From: Hyphomicrobiales bacterium
GTDB lineage: Bacteria; Pseudomonadota; Alphaproteobacteria; Rhizobiales; Rhizobiaceae
Reading direction: 5' to 3'
DNA length: 33,146 bases
Assembly (NCBI GenBank): GCA_900471525.1
Contig: UCEZ01000059.1
Location: forward strand, 1-33,146
Position 1 is the stretch's first letter. Every line of letters starts with the position of its first letter. Below are positions 31,449-33,146 of the stretch, piece after piece. The notes beneath the pieces are model-generated. The model worked only from the letters and a program-made list of their open reading frames with translations, was not told the DNA's origin and did not search any database. A program made the position numbers and the translations under genes.

Positions 31449-31492
31449 AAAAGAAAAAGCCCGGTGCCAGCCTTGGGGACCGCACACCGGGC
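31449..31492 (-). terminator. Intrinsic terminator of the DUF1127/sRNA transcript
   Basis: An 8-bp perfect stem GCCCGGTG/CACCGGGC with a long loop, followed on the minus strand by TTTTTCTTTT. It is the only strong minus-strand terminator between DUF1127 and the AraC gene. Confidence 0.85.
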
Positions 31493-31597
31493 AAGCAGCA
31501 GGGCAATTGGCTCTAACCCTGCGGGGAACGGTAACGCGCAGAGGCGGCTGCGCGTCCCTGTTGCGCGGTACGTTTTTCAACGTGTGAGGCGCGCAAC
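31449..31597 (-). ncRNA. Candidate structured small RNA in the 3' flank of the DUF1127 gene
   Basis: On the minus strand this 149-nt stretch folds by inspection into four successive hairpins. First (31560-31597): outer GTTGCGCG/CGCGCAAC, inner ACGTT/AACGT. Second (31534-31555): ACGCGCAG/CTGCGCGT, perfect with a 6-nt loop. Third (31498-31522): GCAGGG/CCCTGC. Fourth (31459-31492): GCCCGGTG/CACCGGGC followed by TTTTTCTTTT, a strong intrinsic terminator. It begins about 60 nt after the DUF1127 stop, so it could be an independent sRNA or one processed from the 3' UTR. No known RNA family is recognised. An overlapping open frame (31428-31661) has a TTG start and no homology known to me. Confidence 0.6.
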
Positions 31598-31657
31598 AAA
31601 ACTCTGAACTGCTGCCCGAACCGGTTTGGTTCAAAGATGGTGCAGCAAACGCGTGCG

Positions 31658-31951
31658 TCAATCGAGGCGCGCATTCCTGTAAAACGTGTTCGCCCGGTTA
31701 CGGGACGCCTGCGTCAGGTGCCGGCCCGGATCCTCGAAGAAGGAGGACGTCATGGCCTCGCGAACCTCGTGGCGGCAGAGCCCCATGTCGAGCAACTGGT
31801 GATCATCAAGATCGTGCAGGCTGCCGATGGCATTTCGGTTTCGCAGCAGGCGCCAAACCGATTTCAGCACGCCCGTCAGTCCCGTCTGGCGGGACGTCGC
31901 GGACAGCTTCCCGGTAAGGGTGAGATCGAGGGTGTGGTCGGTCGTGCGCAT
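31658..31951 (-). CDS. DUF1127 small protein
   Basis: Encodes 97 residues from ATG 31951, with AAGGAG 9 nt upstream. The C-terminal half is a DUF1127 domain: VWRLLRNRNAIGSLHDLDDHQLLDMGLCRHEV (about 36-67), an Arg-rich helical unit found in YjiS-like proteins. The first 35 residues are a polar extension and about 27 residues follow the domain. In Agrobacterium, DUF1127 small proteins have been linked to phosphate and carbon metabolism and RNA turnover, and in Brucella several are VtlR targets. Divergent from a LysR gene 228 nt away, with a hairpin in its leader and a structured RNA downstream. Confidence 0.85.
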   Translation of the reverse strand: MRTTDHTLDLTLTGKLSATSRQTGLTGVLKSVWRLLRNRNAIGSLHDLDDHQLLDMGLCRHEVREAMTSSFFEDPGRHLTQASRNRANTFYRNARLD

Positions 31952-31978
31952 GATCCTGCTCCTTCTTTCGGCACGAAG

Positions 31979-32020
31979 CGACCCATCCCCCGCAGGGAGG
32001 TCAGCGCGGGGGTCGGGTCG
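31979..32020 (-). promoter_or_regulatory. Leader hairpin of the DUF1127 gene with a CCUCC loop
   Basis: Two 15-nt arms (CGACCC-GA-CCCCCGC and GCGGGGG-AT-GGGTCG read on the minus strand) pair except for a 2x2 internal mismatch. The 12-nt loop contains CCTCC, complementary to the GGAG of the downstream ribosome site (about 31960). Position 28 nt before the ATG suggests control of translation. Confidence 0.55.
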
Positions 32021-32074
32021 AAACTTTGATGGTGATCCGGCTTTGCAAAAAGCTCGCCGGAGGGTGTTTGATGC

Positions 32075-32100
32075 GATTTGCAAGCCCAAATTCGCAAATC
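32075..32100. promoter_or_regulatory. Inverted repeat between DUF1127 and the LysR gene (candidate operator)
   Basis: GATTTGC and GCAAATC form a perfect 7-bp inverted repeat with a 12-nt spacer, 124 nt upstream of DUF1127 and 80 nt upstream of the LysR start. It fits a LysR-type binding site; the binder is inferred. Confidence 0.45.
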
Positions 32101-32179
32101 CTTATTGATCAGTCCAACGAATGTTTCTAATGATATTCATCAAACAATTTTATGAGTGCTCTCTTTGAGGATCGGGACT

Positions 32180-33130
32180 ATGTCCGCACCGCTCGATATC
32201 GACCAACTGCAAACCTTCGTTGCCATCGCCGATACCGGCAGCTTCACCAAGGCTGCCGATCGCGTTTTCAAGACGCAGTCGGCCGTCTCCATGCAGATGC
32301 GGCGGCTGGAGGAGCGCATCGGCAAGCAGCTTTTCGCCAAGGACGGTCGTGGTAACCGGCTGACGACGGAAGGCGACCGGCTGCTCAATTTCGCGCGGCG
32401 GATGATCCGGCTCAATAACGAGGCGATCGCCTCCTTCGACGATAACAGGCTGGAAGGTACGCTGAGGATCGGCACGCCCGACGACTATGCCGACCGCTAC
32501 ATGCCGGAAATCATCGTCCGCTTCGCCAAGACGCATCCGAATGTCGAGCTCTATATTGTCTGCGAACCCTCAGTGGATCTGGCCGAGAAGATGGCGAAGG
32601 GCGATCTCGACATCGCGCTGGTGACGCACAATCCGCGCGCCCGCGCCTCCGACGTGGTGCGCACCGAGCCGCTCTGCTGGGTAAGCTCCATCAATCATCC
32701 GCTGCCGGAAAATGCGCCCGTGCCGCTCGCCGTCGGCAAGCGCGACTGCCAGTGGCGCCAGGCCGCCTGCTCGGCGCTCGATGCGACCGGCAAGGAATAC
32801 CAGATCCTCTTCACCAGCTGGTCGTCGACGGTGGTTGCCGCCGCTGTGCTCGCCGGCATGGCCGTTTCCGTGCTGCCGGAATCCGCGCTGCGGACCGGCA
32901 TGAAGGTCTTGACCCAGGCCGACGGCTTCCCTGCGCTGGCGCCGGTACAGATCGGCATCATGAAGCGCCCGGGTCTTTCGCCATCACTGTCGAATGCCAT
33001 CACCAATCACATCACCGCCTGCCTCGACAACATCACGCCGACGAGCAGCACCGACGATCTGGACGGTGACATGAAGAACTTCCCGCGTTACCCGCGGCTG
33101 CGCCAGAGCCATATGCTGCCGGGCTGGTAA
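32180..33130 (+). CDS. LysR-family regulator of the VtlR/LsrB type
   Basis: Encodes 316 residues from ATG 32180; the frame extends to 32156 but MSAPLDIDQLQTF is the usual opening of this group. The winged helix-turn-helix covers residues 6-65 (FVAIADTGSFTKAADRVFKT, then SAVSMQMRRLEERIG). The substrate-binding domain covers about 93-290 (TLRIGTPDDYADRYMPEII), with Cys at 128, 166, 190 and 197. It resembles Brucella VtlR and rhizobial LsrB by my recollection, but its neighbourhood (divergent DUF1127, no trxB) suggests a paralogue rather than LsrB itself. It likely controls the DUF1127 gene and itself. Confidence 0.88.
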   Translation: MSAPLDIDQLQTFVAIADTGSFTKAADRVFKTQSAVSMQMRRLEERIGKQLFAKDGRGNRLTTEGDRLLNFARRMIRLNNEAIASFDDNRLEGTLRIGTPDDYADRYMPEIIVRFAKTHPNVELYIVCEPSVDLAEKMAKGDLDIALVTHNPRARASDVVRTEPLCWVSSINHPLPENAPVPLAVGKRDCQWRQAACSALDATGKEYQILFTSWSSTVVAAAVLAGMAVSVLPESALRTGMKVLTQADGFPALAPVQIGIMKRPGLSPSLSNAITNHITACLDNITPTSSTDDLDGDMKNFPRYPRLRQSHMLPGW

Positions 33131-33146
33131 TACCAAGTCTCGATGA

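Noticed and set aside
31428..31661. A 77-codon minus-strand frame overlapping the DUF1127 stop (TTGA)
   Set aside because: It starts with TTG, has no ribosome site, and the region is better explained by four hairpins; a short peptide cannot be fully excluded.

Overview
The window is about 33 kb of GC-rich chromosomal DNA from an alphaproteobacterium, most likely Rhizobiaceae (Agrobacterium/Rhizobium/Allorhizobium group). The evidence is the split HisG/HisZ histidine enzyme, a HisRS with eukaryote-like motifs, plant-type glutamate-cysteine ligase, tandem YkuD L,D-transpeptidases, DUF1127 and DUF6880-type proteins, and two copies of a RIME-like mosaic palindrome typical of rhizobia. Most of it is core chromosome. 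I found no phage, transposase, CRISPR array, rRNA or tRNA.

Layout. 1-294 is the 3' end of groEL with its terminator, followed by an AT-rich gene-poor gap. 912-1361 encodes a small PAS-like protein, a paralogue of the one at 9418-9834. On the minus strand follow a ferredoxin-reductase-like flavoprotein and a nu-class GST. A parDE toxin-antitoxin pair (3561-4154) sits just before the minus-strand cluster hisS - RIME copy - VOC protein - hisZ - hisG (8310 down to 4193). After an XRE regulator and the second PAS-like gene come an exported His/Cys-rich protein and a DUF305 metal-binding protein (probably copper-related), a small membrane protein and tag. Two L,D-transpeptidases and an LpxQ-like outer-membrane barrel form an envelope block (11974-14418).

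The middle holds the glycolate oxidase operon glcD-glcE-(RIME copy)-glcF on the minus strand with a divergent LysR gene. Then come DUF6880-type and DUF3422 proteins, a GntR/FCD regulator, a Nudix hydrolase, a PiT phosphate transporter, rsmE, gshA, a small membrane protein, a DUF937-type protein with NPF repeats, and an AraC-regulator/NmrA-reductase pair.

The right end is the most intriguing part. A LysR gene of the VtlR/LsrB type diverges from a DUF1127 gene. The DUF1127 leader carries a strong hairpin with a CCUCC loop. Its 3' flank holds four consecutive hairpins, the last an intrinsic terminator, which is a good candidate for an unannotated structured small RNA. This LysR-DUF1127-sRNA combination recalls the VtlR/LsrB regulon of Brucella and Agrobacterium. 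Other second-look items are a roughly 50-80 residue low-GC insertion in HisRS, the PAS-like paralogue pair, and two RIME elements lodged 13-14 bp downstream of stop codons inside operons.
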